Positions 24,195-33,324 of a stretch of 64,000 nucleotides of DNA are shown here, in pieces. The notes under the pieces were generated by a model. The model worked only from the letters and a program-made list of their open reading frames with translations. It ran no database searches and had not been told where the DNA came from. The position numbers were made by a program, and so were the translations under genes. Every line of letters begins with the position of its first letter. The first letter of the stretch is position 1. Origin of the DNA: an uncultured Arachnia sp. (GTDB lineage Bacteria > Actinomycetota > Actinomycetes > Propionibacteriales > Propionibacteriaceae); NCBI GenBank assembly GCA_947493995.1, contig CANLTJ010000002.1, forward strand, positions 248,001-312,000, read 5' to 3'.

Positions 24195-25588
24195 TGTCCG
24201 TCCCCACACAGCCCGCAGCGACGGGCGAGGTGGTGATCCACCGGAAGCGGCGCAACGTGGAGTTACTGCTGATCCTGGTGGCGTGCTGCTTCGGGCTCGG
24301 GGGCTGGGTGCTGACGCATCAGGCGCTCTACGACGCCCTCCCCCCGAACCTTGACGTGGTGGCCGGGATCTGGTTCGCCATGGCGATCATCGCCCATCTC
24401 TTCGTCCGCTTCGTCACTCCCTACGCGGATCCGGTGATCCTGCCGTGCGTCCTCCTGCTGAACGGCCTGGGACTGGCGATGATCGCCCGCATCGACCAGA
24501 TTCCCGACCCGCCACGCACCGATGCCTCCTCCCAGCTGTTGTGGACCGCTCTCGGCATCGCACTGTTCATCGCCGTGCTGATCATCGTGCGTGACCATCG
24601 CCGACTCCAGCAGTACCCCTACCTCCTGTTCATCGCCGGCGTCGTGCTGTTGCTCCTGCCGCTCATCCCGGGTCTCGGCGTCTCCCTTGGGGGCGCCCGC
24701 ATCTGGATCCGGATCTTCGGGTTCAGCTTCCAGCCGGCGGAGGTGGCCAAGATTCTCCTCGCCATCGCCTTCGCCGCCTACTTCTACGAAAAGCGCGACG
24801 TACTCGCACTTGCGGGTAAACGCTTCCTGGGCCTCGACTTCCCCCGCGCCCGTGACCTCGGCCCCATCGCCGTCATGTGGGTCTTCGCGCTCGGCATCAT
24901 GGTTTTCCAGAACGACCTGGGTACGGCGCTACTGTTCTTCGGCCTCTTCACCGTCATGATCTACATCGCCACGCAACGCCCCGCATGGCCGCTGTTGGCG
25001 GGGGTGATGTTCCTGCTCGCCGGTTTCCTGGCCTTCAACTTCACCAACCACGTGCCGCGCCGCGTCAGCGCCTGGCTGGACCCGTTCAGCGACTTCGACG
25101 CCAACCTGCAGGTCATCAGCGCCCAGTTCGGATACGCCTGGGGCGGGCTCTTCGGGCGCGGCTGGGGCATGGGACGCCCGGGACTGACCCCTCTGGCCAA
25201 GAGCGACTTCATCGCAGGGGCGATCGGTGAGGAACTCGGGATTCTCGGTCTGATGGCCGTCGTGATGCTGTATGCCCTGATCTCCGCCCGCGGTCTCAAA
25301 GCAGCGCTGCTCTGCCCCGACGGCTTCGGGAAGCTCCTTGCCGGCGGGCTGGGATTCGTCTTCTCCCTGCAGGTGTTCATCATCATCGGCGGCATCACCC
25401 GTCTGCTTCCCCTCACCGGACTGACCACACCCTTCATGTCCCAGGGCGGCTCCTCGATGGTGGCCAACTGGATGATCGTCGGCCTCCTGATGGTGGTCTC
25501 GCACCGCGCCCGGATGCCGCAGGTGGCCACAGCAACACCGCAGGAGCTCCTCACTCCCGACGATTCGACGGCGGTGATCAGCAGATGA
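24194..25588 (+). CDS. rodA: FtsW/RodA/SpoVE family glycosyltransferase
   Basis: 464 residues with about 12 hydrophobic segments. The conserved SEDS motifs include IPGLGVSLGGARIWI, FQPAEVAKI, NDLGTALLFFG and the C-terminal GLTTPFMSQGGSSMVANW. SEDS proteins polymerise lipid II into glycan strands with a partner class B PBP, encoded next. The ATG at 24194 overlaps the pstP TGA; an ATG six bases earlier is an alternative. Confidence 0.94.
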   Translation: MSVPTQPAATGEVVIHRKRRNVELLLILVACCFGLGGWVLTHQALYDALPPNLDVVAGIWFAMAIIAHLFVRFVTPYADPVILPCVLLLNGLGLAMIARIDQIPDPPRTDASSQLLWTALGIALFIAVLIIVRDHRRLQQYPYLLFIAGVVLLLLPLIPGLGVSLGGARIWIRIFGFSFQPAEVAKILLAIAFAAYFYEKRDVLALAGKRFLGLDFPRARDLGPIAVMWVFALGIMVFQNDLGTALLFFGLFTVMIYIATQRPAWPLLAGVMFLLAGFLAFNFTNHVPRRVSAWLDPFSDFDANLQVISAQFGYAWGGLFGRGWGMGRPGLTPLAKSDFIAGAIGEELGILGLMAVVMLYALISARGLKAALLCPDGFGKLLAGGLGFVFSLQVFIIIGGITRLLPLTGLTTPFMSQGGSSMVANWMIVGLLMVVSHRARMPQVATATPQELLTPDDSTAVISR

Positions 25589-27012
25589 ACGGCCCCCTGC
25601 GCAAGGTGAGCATCTTCGTCGCCCTCATGATGGCTGCTCTGCTGGTCAACGTGACCTGGATCTCCGTGGTGCGCACCGATGAGCTGAACGCCGACCCCCG
25701 CAACCGACGGGTGCGGGACGCCGAGTTCGCCAGCGACCGCGGTGCGATCCTCGTCGGCAACACCCCCATCGCCGTCACCAACCCCGCCGAGGGCAGCTTC
25801 CCGTTCGTCCGCACCTACCCGAACGGGCCCACGTGGTCCTCGGTGACCGGGTGGTACTCCTACGACTACGCACGCAGCGAACTCGAGCGCCAGTACAACG
25901 AGGAACTCTCCGGCACAGGAGCCAGCCAGACGATCAACAGGGTCATCGACACGCTCGTGGGGCGCACCCGCCAGGGCGCCGACCTGACGACGACGCTGAA
26001 CCCGGCCGCGCAGGCCGCCGCCGTCGAGGCTCTCGGCAACAATCAGGGCGCAGCGATCGCCATGAACTGGGAATCCGGTGAGATCCTGGCACTGGCCTCC
26101 ACCCCCACCTATGACCCGAATCGCCTCTCGACGCTGGACCTCACGCAGGCGCGAGCCAACTGGGAAGAACTGCTGAACGCTCCATCCGAGCCGCTGAAGA
26201 ACCGGGCCGTGCGCGAGGTCTTCCCACCGGGGTCCACCTTCAAGCTGGTGACGGCTGCCGCAGCCCTGGAGAACGGGATGCTGCCCTCCACCGAACTGGA
26301 GGCTCCCCAGTCGTTGCAGCTCCCCAACTCGTCGCGGTCGATGGGCAACTCAACCAACTGCGGTGGCGCCACCGTGACGCTGGAGCAGGCACTGGTCACC
26401 TCCTGCAACACCGCATTCGGGACGCTCGGCATGGAACTGGGCGCGGAACAACTCCGGGCCACGGCCGAGGACTTCGGGTTCAACTCGCCCTCGCTCATCG
26501 ACCTGCCATCCTCGCCCAGCCGGTTCCCCACCGAACTCGACGAGGCCCAGACAGCGCTGTCGGCGATCGGCCAGTTCGACGTCGCGGCCTCCCCCCTCCA
26601 GATGCTGCAGGTGGCAGCAGCCATAGCCAATGACGGTCGCATGATGCGGCCCTATCTGGTGCGCACGGTCACCGGTGCAGATCTGCGGGTAGTGCGCTCC
26701 GTGGAGCCGCGCGAGCTGGGCAGCCCCCTGACGGAGGCCAACGCCCAACTGATGCAGCAGATGATGGAGTCCGTGGTCACCGACGGCACCGGTCGTCCCG
26801 CACAGGTGGACGGCATGACGATCGGCGGCAAGACCGGCACGGCACAGTCAGATCCTGACCGGCCGCCCTACGCATGGTTCGTCGGCTACGCACAGGATCC
26901 GCAGGTGGCCGTGGTGGCGTTCGTGCAGAGCGCGGACGTGGAGCGCGACGACATTTCCGGTGGCCGCATTGCCGCACCCATCTTCACTGCCATTCTGGAA
27001 GCGCTGAGATGA
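25585..27012 (+). CDS. pbpA: Class B penicillin-binding protein (PbpA)
   Basis: 475 residues. N-terminal membrane anchor (residues 5-30). The transpeptidase domain has S-x-x-K at 217-220 (PPGSTFKLV), S-x-N at 273-275 (TSCNTAFG) and K-T-G at 416-418 (GGKTGTAQ). It cross-links peptidoglycan outside the membrane and pairs with RodA; its ATG overlaps the rodA stop by 4 bp. In mycobacteria PbpA is a target of PknB-dependent control. Confidence 0.95.
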   Translation: MNGPLRKVSIFVALMMAALLVNVTWISVVRTDELNADPRNRRVRDAEFASDRGAILVGNTPIAVTNPAEGSFPFVRTYPNGPTWSSVTGWYSYDYARSELERQYNEELSGTGASQTINRVIDTLVGRTRQGADLTTTLNPAAQAAAVEALGNNQGAAIAMNWESGEILALASTPTYDPNRLSTLDLTQARANWEELLNAPSEPLKNRAVREVFPPGSTFKLVTAAAALENGMLPSTELEAPQSLQLPNSSRSMGNSTNCGGATVTLEQALVTSCNTAFGTLGMELGAEQLRATAEDFGFNSPSLIDLPSSPSRFPTELDEAQTALSAIGQFDVAASPLQMLQVAAAIANDGRMMRPYLVRTVTGADLRVVRSVEPRELGSPLTEANAQLMQQMMESVVTDGTGRPAQVDGMTIGGKTGTAQSDPDRPPYAWFVGYAQDPQVAVVAFVQSADVERDDISGGRIAAPIFTAILEALR

Positions 27013-27079
27013 CCGCCCTTACCCGATCCCGAGCAACGTGGCCCACAATGGGCTCTGTTCGACTGAAAGGAACCATTCG

Positions 27080-29131
27080 ATGACTCAGCGCGGAACGCTG
27101 CTCGGTGGACGCTACGAGCTCGATCAGATCATCGGACGAGGGGGTATGGCCGAGGTGTGGCGGGCGCGCGACACCCGTCTGGCCCGCGACGTCGCCGTCA
27201 AGCGGCTGCGCATCGATCTGGCGAGCGATCCGACGTTCCAGGCCCGGTTCCGCAAGGAGGCGCAGTCAGCAGCAGGGTTGAACCATCCCAACATCGTGGC
27301 CGTCTACGACACCGGGGAGGAGCTTGACCCGTCGTCGCAGGTCTCGGTGCCCTACATCGTGATGGAACTCGTGGAGGGTGTGACCCTGCGCGACGTGCTG
27401 CGCGACGGTCGCAAGATCCTGCCCGAACGTGCCTTGGAATTCACCGCTGGCGTCCTCGACGCGCTGGACTACAGCCACCGCGCGGGCATCATCCACCGCG
27501 ACATCAAGCCCGCCAACGTCATGCTGACGCCGGGTGGCGCGGTGAAAGTCATGGACTTCGGTATTGCTCGCGCTGTGGCCGACACATCGGCAACCATGAC
27601 GCAGACGGCCGCCGTGATCGGCACCGCACAATATCTGTCGCCCGAGCAGGCCCGCGGCGAGAAGGTGGATCAGCGCTCGGACCTGTACGCCGTCGGCTGC
27701 CTCCTCTACGAACTGCTGGTGTCCGAGCCGCCGTTCAAGGGTGACTCGCCCGTCAGCGTCGCCTATCAGCACGTGCGGGAGGCCCCCGTGCCGCCGAGCC
27801 AGGTGGATCCCGAGGTCACCGCGGACATGGATGCTGTGACGCTCAAGGCGCTCGCCAAGAATGCGGACGACCGCTACCAGGACGCCCGCGAGATGCGCGC
27901 CGATGTGCTGCGCGCCATGAACCATCAGAAGGTGCATGCCGTCGTCGCGGCACCCGGGGCCAATGACCCGACCGCCGTCATGGCATCGCCGAACGAGACC
28001 ACGGCGCAGCGCACCGCGGTGGCTGCGGCGCCTGCGGCCGTCGCCGTCCAGGAGTCCCCGGATGAGGTGGAGCCGGAGGAGAAGAAGTCGCGCCGGCCTC
28101 TTGCCATCCTCCTGGTGCTGACGGGTCTGCTACTCGCCGCCATGGTGACCGCCATCTACATCATTCTGAACCCGCCCGCAGACGAGACCGAGATGGTGAG
28201 AGTCCCCGTAGTGACGGGCGTGGACCAGAGCACGGCGGAGAATACCCTCATCAACAACAACCTCGTCCCCGAGATCAGGGGGGTCGAGGGCACGGAGGAG
28301 GACGAGGGCAGGGTTCTCGGGCAGTCGCCCGCGGCTGGTGAGACGGTGGAGGTGGGCTCCACCGTGGAGCTCCAGGTCAGCCAGGGACCGAACACCGCGA
28401 CAGTGCCGGATGTCAGAGGGATGACCGAGGAACAAGCCCGGAGCGCGCTCAGCGATGCTGGCTTCACCAACATCGGCCGTACGGATGCCGATCCGGCGGA
28501 CGAGGACATCACAGCTGAGGCGGGAACCGTGACGGCGTCCCGACCAAGCGCGGAGGCTGATGTCGATCCGGCGGAGGAGGTGGTTCTTATCGTGGCCACC
28601 GGCCAGTCCATCGTTCCGGATCTGTCGTCCCAGGGCTACACCGAGTCCGAAGCCAGAAGCGTGGCCCAGGATGCGGGATTCGATTCGGTCTCCGTAGAGA
28701 CCGAGGAGACGGATGAGGCGGAGGCCGGCACCGTCTTCAGGCAGGAACCGGCCGCGGGGGGACCGTACCCACGCAGCGACACCATCACCATCTGGATAGC
28801 CGAGGAGGTGCAGGTCACCGAATTGGACGTGCCGAACCTGCGGGGCTACACCGAGGCCGAGGCCCGTGATGCGCTGGAACGGGCAGGCTTCACCGCTGAG
28901 CCCTCGATCAGGATGGTGGTGACGGATGAGGAGGTCCCGGGGATCGTGTTCGCCCAGTCCCCGGCAGCCAACACCGTCGCGGATCCGGCGGAAGCCATTG
29001 AGATACGGATTGCGGCAGCGCCGGAGGCGACCGAGGAGCCCCCGGCCACGACGGAACCTGCCGAGCCGCCCGCCGCTTCTCCGGCTCCCCCGGACGACAA
29101 CGGAGACGAAGGGGACGAGACCGAGGGCTGA
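27080..29131 (+). CDS. pknB: Ser/Thr protein kinase with four PASTA domains
   Basis: 683 residues. Kinase domain 1-275: GRGGMAEVW glycine loop, K41 (VAVKRLRI), HRDIKPANV with D141, DFGIAR, and the activation loop TSATMTQTAAVIGTAQYLSPEQ with phosphorylatable threonines. A membrane helix at about 338-362 leads to four extracytoplasmic PASTA repeats (VPVVTGVDQ, VPDVRGMTE, VPDLSSQGY, VPNLRGYTE). These bind muropeptides or lipid II and couple wall state to kinase activity. AAAGGAA precedes the ATG at 27080. No pknA gene lies between pbpA and pknB. Confidence 0.96.
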   Translation: MTQRGTLLGGRYELDQIIGRGGMAEVWRARDTRLARDVAVKRLRIDLASDPTFQARFRKEAQSAAGLNHPNIVAVYDTGEELDPSSQVSVPYIVMELVEGVTLRDVLRDGRKILPERALEFTAGVLDALDYSHRAGIIHRDIKPANVMLTPGGAVKVMDFGIARAVADTSATMTQTAAVIGTAQYLSPEQARGEKVDQRSDLYAVGCLLYELLVSEPPFKGDSPVSVAYQHVREAPVPPSQVDPEVTADMDAVTLKALAKNADDRYQDAREMRADVLRAMNHQKVHAVVAAPGANDPTAVMASPNETTAQRTAVAAAPAAVAVQESPDEVEPEEKKSRRPLAILLVLTGLLLAAMVTAIYIILNPPADETEMVRVPVVTGVDQSTAENTLINNNLVPEIRGVEGTEEDEGRVLGQSPAAGETVEVGSTVELQVSQGPNTATVPDVRGMTEEQARSALSDAGFTNIGRTDADPADEDITAEAGTVTASRPSAEADVDPAEEVVLIVATGQSIVPDLSSQGYTESEARSVAQDAGFDSVSVETEETDEAEAGTVFRQEPAAGGPYPRSDTITIWIAEEVQVTELDVPNLRGYTEAEARDALERAGFTAEPSIRMVVTDEEVPGIVFAQSPAANTVADPAEAIEIRIAAAPEATEEPPATTEPAEPPAASPAPPDDNGDEGDETEG

Positions 29132-29141
29132 TACCTCAGCC
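29126..29141. terminator. Short hairpin between convergent pknB and pabA/trpG
   Basis: GGCTGA-TACC-TCAGCC spans the two facing stop codons. It could act in both directions; the 6-bp stem is modest. Confidence 0.4.
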
Positions 29142-29777
29142 GGGGGTGGGGGTCTCCATCAGCGGTGACATGCCGACGGCTCGAGCCGGGGCGTGTGTGT
29201 CGCCGCAGTCGGCGAGCCAGTTGGCCAGAATCTGGTAGCCGCCCTCGGTGAGCACCGATTCGGGATGGAACTGCACGGCCTCCATCGGCCACGTGCGATG
29301 CCGGACAGCCATGATGACGCCAGTGTCGGTGCGCGCCGTCACCTCCAGATCCGTCGGCATGGAGGAGGGCTCGATGGCCAACGAGTGGTAGCGCGTCGAG
29401 CTGAGGGGCGAGTCGAGGCCACGGAAGACTCCTCGACCGTCGTGGAAAACCTCCGAGACCTTCCCGTGCAGGAGTTCGGGGGCCCGCTCCACCACACCTC
29501 CAAGGGCCGCTCCCATCACCTGCAGACCCAGGCACACCCCGAACAGAGGCACCTGTCCACCGATCTCCTGGACCACGTCGGTGCACACGCCGGCGCGCTG
29601 GGGGGTACCGGGTCCGGGGGACAGCAGAACGCCGTCGAAGGGGGCGTGCCAATCAGCGGCCGAGAACCGTGCATCGTCGTTGCGCCAGACCTCCACCTCT
29701 GCGCCGAGCTGCGCGAGGTAGGAGACGATGTTGTAGACGAAGGAGTCGTAGTTGTCGATGACGAGAATGCGTGCCAC
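29136..29777 (-). CDS. pabA: Anthranilate/aminodeoxychorismate synthase glutaminase subunit
   Basis: 213 residues of the class I glutamine amidotransferase type. ILVIDNYDSFVYNIVSYLA opens the protein, followed by SPGPGTPQRAG, the catalytic Cys in VPLFGVCLGLQVMG, and His/Glu in AVQFHPESVLTEGG. The family supplies ammonia to TrpE or PabB; in many actinobacteria this locus beside pknB carries the dual-use 'trpG/pabA'. No TrpE/PabB partner is in the window, so the pathway is open. The GTG at 29777 is chosen because homology starts at VARILVIDNYD. Confidence 0.88.
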   Translation of the reverse strand: MARILVIDNYDSFVYNIVSYLAQLGAEVEVWRNDDARFSAADWHAPFDGVLLSPGPGTPQRAGVCTDVVQEIGGQVPLFGVCLGLQVMGAALGGVVERAPELLHGKVSEVFHDGRGVFRGLDSPLSSTRYHSLAIEPSSMPTDLEVTARTDTGVIMAVRHRTWPMEAVQFHPESVLTEGGYQILANWLADCGDTHAPARAVGMSPLMETPTPG

Positions 29778-29806
29778 GTCTGTATTGTCGCACTTCACGC
29801 CAGTGG

Positions 29807-30580
29807 TCAGCGCGTTCGCTGGGCCTCGCGCAGGCCGATGGCCCCACTGAAGGCCGGGGCCTCCAGGTTCTCGACGCGCTCGAAGGAGTAGCCCAGAGCG
29901 TATGCATCCACGTACTGCTGGTAGATGCCGATCTGCTCGGACTCCTCAATCGCATTCTCCATACCGTCCTGGTCCCCAATGGCTTCGATCACGTAGGGGG
30001 GCGCGTACGGCACACCGTGCAGGACGACGGAGTTGCCGACGCACTTGATGCCAGTGGTTGCAACCACCCGTTGTCCCTGAATAGTCATTGCCTCGGCGCC
30101 GCCGCTCCACATGGCGTTCACCACGGCCTGGATGTCCTGCTGGTGCACGATCAACGCGTCGTCGTCCACACCGGCCGGCTTGACCTCCGACGGGGCATCG
30201 TTCAGGACCACCCGCACCCCGGGGCCGCTGACGGCCACCGTGGAGGCGTCCATGCCCGCCTCGTGCAGCGCATCAGTGAGGCTGGGCCCACCTCGCATGC
30301 GCGTGGTCAGCCCATCCACCTGTGAGCGCAGCTCATCCGCTGTGGCCCGGAGTTCCTCGTTCAGCTCGGTCTGGGAGGCCACCAGTTCCCGCACGCTGTC
30401 GGCGCGGTCCGCACGCAGATCCGTACCACGCGCATTGATCGCGCTCACCGTGATCATGAAGCCGGCCAATGTGCAGATTCCCACAGTGACCAGTCGGCCA
30501 CGCACCGAGCGCTGTGCACCGCCTGCGCGCGTCGAGGCACGGGACGTGTGCTTCGTGAATCGCGCCAGAAGGTTGCTCAT
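29807..30580 (-). CDS. DUF881 family membrane protein
   Basis: 257 residues. A basic N-terminus, a membrane helix at about 32-52 (LVTVGICTLAGFMITVSA), a coiled coil (ELVASQTELNEELRATADEL), then a DUF881 domain with GVRVVLNDAP, IVHQQDIQAVVNAMWSGGAEAM, and PPYVIEAIGD. The family is of unknown function and lies next to crgA and the kinase cluster in many actinobacteria, suggesting an envelope or division role. It is divergent from crgA, 90 bp apart. Confidence 0.88.
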   Translation of the reverse strand: MSNLLARFTKHTSRASTRAGGAQRSVRGRLVTVGICTLAGFMITVSAINARGTDLRADRADSVRELVASQTELNEELRATADELRSQVDGLTTRMRGGPSLTDALHEAGMDASTVAVSGPGVRVVLNDAPSEVKPAGVDDDALIVHQQDIQAVVNAMWSGGAEAMTIQGQRVVATTGIKCVGNSVVLHGVPYAPPYVIEAIGDQDGMENAIEESEQIGIYQQYVDAYALGYSFERVENLEAPAFSGAIGLREAQRTR

Positions 30581-30670
30581 CTCCTCAGCCTAACCTGCCC
30601 TCCGAACATCCGGATGGTGCCCTTTCCGGCTGGCTCGATTACTCTTTTCAGTGCCAACGAAGGAGGACAA

Positions 30671-30955
30671 GTGCCCGAGTCCAAGGTACGCAAGCAGGCC
30701 AAGGCCAAGAAGCAGCACAGGCGAGCGGTGGAAGGGACTGAACAGCGCAGCAGGACGGAGCGCATCAAGGGTGCGCCGCGTCCTTGGGTGCCATATGTGT
30801 TCGTCCCCGTCTTTCTGCTCGGCGTGCTCTGGCTCGTTGTCTGGAATCTTGCCGGCAACAGCATCCCCCCAATGGCGGCCATTGGTGACTGGAACGTGAT
30901 CATCGGTCTCGTGCTGATCGTCGCTGGCTTCTCGCTGATGACACTGTGGAAGTGA
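30671..30955 (+). CDS. crgA: Cell division protein CrgA
   Basis: 94 residues. A basic N-terminal half (SKVRKQAKAKKQHRRA) and two membrane helices (WVPYVFVPVFLLGVLWLVVW, NVIIGLVLIVAGFSLMTLW) give the CrgA/WhiP pattern. CrgA helps assemble the divisome and recruits PbpB-type enzymes. It starts at GTG, fixed by AGGAGG at 30661-30666. Its stop overlaps the next gene. Confidence 0.93.
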   Translation: MPESKVRKQAKAKKQHRRAVEGTEQRSRTERIKGAPRPWVPYVFVPVFLLGVLWLVVWNLAGNSIPPMAAIGDWNVIIGLVLIVAGFSLMTLWK

Positions 30956-31626
30956 CCGCTTCTCGCGGTGAGGCGTTCGAAGACCGCTGTTTCAGCGCCG
31001 TTGTCTTCGACCTTGATGGGACGTTGATCGACTCCCACGAGGCGACAGTGCGCTCCTACGAGAAGTGGGCGGCAGAGTACGGAGTTCCCCCGGATGAAGC
31101 ACCCGAATCACTGGGCATGCCCGGCGACGCCGTCGCCGCGGCCGTGCTTCCGGCAGACGACGTCAAGACGGCTACGGATCGTATGGAGGCATTGGAAATA
31201 GCCGACACCGAAGGCGTCGTGTCGCTGCCAGGCGCCATGGATGCCTTGAACCAACTGCCCCGCCACCGCGTGGCCATTGCCACCTCCTGCCCCAGAGACC
31301 TGATGCACGCTCGCATGCAGGCCGCCGGACTGCCGTTCCCCGATGTCATCGTCACGCGGGACCAGGTCTCGGAGGGCAAGCCCGCACCTGAGAGCTTCCT
31401 TCTGGCCACCCAGCGTCTCGGTGCGGAGCCATCCCGCACTCTGGTGGTGGAGGATGCACCAGCCGGGATCACAGCGGCTCGTGCCGCCGGTTGCGCAGTG
31501 CTGGGAATAGCCTCCACCAAGCGTCCAGACGAATTGCAGGCCGACGCTGTGGTTGCTGACCTCTCCGAGGTCGAGTGGATCCTCGATACGACTGGTCAGG
31601 TATCAGTCCGTCTCCGCTCCGCCTGA
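30952..31626 (+). CDS. HAD-superfamily phosphatase (beta-phosphoglucomutase/sugar phosphatase-like)
   Basis: 224 residues. Motif I VVFDLDGTLIDSHE with both aspartates, motif II VAIATSC, motif III Lys in SEGKPAPESF and motif IV VVEDAPAGITAARAAG; helical cap between. This is the subfamily of hexose-phosphate phosphatases and beta-phosphoglucomutases. The GTG overlaps the crgA TGA (GTGA). It lies directly upstream of the polyol PTS operon, so it may dephosphorylate surplus sugar phosphate, but it is transcribed with crgA and separated from the PTS promoter. Confidence 0.83.
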   Translation: MTASRGEAFEDRCFSAVVFDLDGTLIDSHEATVRSYEKWAAEYGVPPDEAPESLGMPGDAVAAAVLPADDVKTATDRMEALEIADTEGVVSLPGAMDALNQLPRHRVAIATSCPRDLMHARMQAAGLPFPDVIVTRDQVSEGKPAPESFLLATQRLGAEPSRTLVVEDAPAGITAARAAGCAVLGIASTKRPDELQADAVVADLSEVEWILDTTGQVSVRLRSA

Positions 31627-31712
31627 CACCGCTCGAAACCCCACCCTCTCGTCCGTCCCCTGGACTCGCGCGCCCAAAAACGGAACTATCCGGTATCGAA
31701 GTCTGGTGCGAA

Positions 31713-31792
31713 AGTCCGTTTCAGTCCGTTCGCTCTTGACACGGGCTCAATCGGAAGGCAAGATGTCCGTATGAGTCCGTAACGGACGGACT
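31713..31792 (+). promoter_or_regulatory. PTS operon promoter with AGTCCGT operator repeats
   Basis: TTGACA (31736-31741), a 17-bp spacer and CAAGAT (31759-31764) form a strong promoter. Heptamers related to AGTCCGT occur at 31713 and 31723 (upstream) and at 31764 and 31774 (downstream), each pair spaced exactly 10 bp, one helical turn. The last has an inverted partner ACGGACT at 31786-31792. The arrangement on both sides of the promoter suits a repressor, most simply the DeoR-type protein encoded in the operon. Confidence 0.7.
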
Positions 31793-31827
31793 TGCTTCGA
31801 CGCGGTCGTCAAGGAAGGTGGTGTGAG

Positions 31828-33324
31828 ATGTCCTTACCGGATGCCACACAGAACAAGAACTTGGAAGGCAGCAGTGCCCGCGCGCGGGTACAGCGGTTCG
31901 GCGGATATCTCGCCGGCATGATCATGCCGAACATCGGCGCCTTCATTGCATGGGGCCTCATCACGGCCCTCTTCATCCCAGATGGCTGGCTGCCGAACGA
32001 GAGTCTCGCCGCACTCGTCGGCCCCACCATTACCTACCTGCTCCCCATCCTCATTGGCTACACCGGTGGACGTATGGTCCACGGTCAGCGAGGCGCCGTC
32101 ATCGGTGCCTTGGCGACCATGGGCGCTATAGCCTCGGCAGAAGTTCCCATGTTCCTCGGCGCCATGGTCATGAGCCCCTTGGCCGCCTTCATCCTGAAGA
32201 AGTTCGACAAGGCCATCGATGGCAGGGTCCCCAGCGGCTTTGAGATGCTGGTGGACAACTTCTCCCTGGGAATCCTTGGAGCCGTGATGGCCATCCTCGG
32301 ACGACTCGGTATCGGCCCCATCGTCGAGGTCCTCGTCGGCTGGCTGGGTTCCGGAGTGGGCTGGCTGGTGAACAACTCTCTTCTGCCGCTGGCCTCGGTA
32401 TTCATCGAGCCTGCCAAGGTTCTGTTCCTCAACAACGCCATCAATCACGGTGTGCTGTCACCGCTCGGCGCCGCAGAATCACAGGAGCTCGGCAAGTCCA
32501 TCCTCTTCATGCTCGAGTCCAACCCCGGCCCCGGACTCGGCCTGCTGCTCGCCTTCATCTTCTTCGGCCCGACGAAGCTGCGCGGCGCCACCTGGGGTTC
32601 CGTCATCATCCACTTCTTCGGCGGCATCCATGAGATCTACTTCCCCTACATCCTCATGAAGCCCCGCATGATTCTGGCCACCATTGCCGGGGGCGCGACC
32701 GGTATCGCCACAGCACAGCTGTTCAACGCCGGGCTCGTGGGTCCTGCATCACCCGGCAGCATCATTGCCTACACTCTCGTCGCCCCGCGAGGCGAAATTC
32801 TTGGGGTTTACGCCGCCGTCCTGGCTGCCACGGTAGTCTCCTTCGTCGTGGCGGCGCTGCTGTTCGGCTTCGGCCGTGGCAAGGATGTCGCCGATGACGC
32901 TGCCCTGCCCACCGCCCATGAAGAGGTGGCAAAAGAATCCGCTACCACCGTGGCCGGTCCGAGCGGCACAACGGAAGCAGCAGCCGCCGGCACAGCAGCA
33001 GCCTCCACCACCGTCGCCGCCCGCTCGATCGCCGGGAACGACGTGGACAGGCTCATCATCGCCTGCGATGCCGGCATGGGCTCCAGCGTGATGGTGGCTG
33101 GCGCCATGAAGAAGAAACTCGCACCCCACGGCGTCACCGTCGTGCACTCGCCGGTCAACGAAGTGCCATCAGATGCCGAGCTCGTCATGTGCCAGTCCGG
33201 TCTGGCACCACGAGTCCGCGCCATCGCTCCAGAGGCAGTCGTCGTGACCTTCGAACAGTTCGTCGGTGACCCAGCCTTCGCCCGCGTCGAGAACGCCATC
33301 AAGAACGGAGAGACCATTGAATGA
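31828..33324 (+). CDS. mtlA: PTS mannitol-type EIICB component
   Basis: 498 residues. The EIIC membrane domain (RFGGYLAGMIMPNIGAFIAW, GYTGGRMVHGQRGAVIGA, GGIHEIYFPYILMKPRMILA) is characteristic of MtlA. An Ala/Thr-rich linker leads to an EIIB domain whose phosphorylated cysteine is C413 (LIIACDAGMGSSVMVA). There is no fused EIIA; that is the next gene. It transports and phosphorylates mannitol or a close hexitol at the membrane. AAGGAAGG precedes the ATG. Confidence 0.92.
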   Translation: MSLPDATQNKNLEGSSARARVQRFGGYLAGMIMPNIGAFIAWGLITALFIPDGWLPNESLAALVGPTITYLLPILIGYTGGRMVHGQRGAVIGALATMGAIASAEVPMFLGAMVMSPLAAFILKKFDKAIDGRVPSGFEMLVDNFSLGILGAVMAILGRLGIGPIVEVLVGWLGSGVGWLVNNSLLPLASVFIEPAKVLFLNNAINHGVLSPLGAAESQELGKSILFMLESNPGPGLGLLLAFIFFGPTKLRGATWGSVIIHFFGGIHEIYFPYILMKPRMILATIAGGATGIATAQLFNAGLVGPASPGSIIAYTLVAPRGEILGVYAAVLAATVVSFVVAALLFGFGRGKDVADDAALPTAHEEVAKESATTVAGPSGTTEAAAAGTAAASTTVAARSIAGNDVDRLIIACDAGMGSSVMVAGAMKKKLAPHGVTVVHSPVNEVPSDAELVMCQSGLAPRVRAIAPEAVVVTFEQFVGDPAFARVENAIKNGETIE

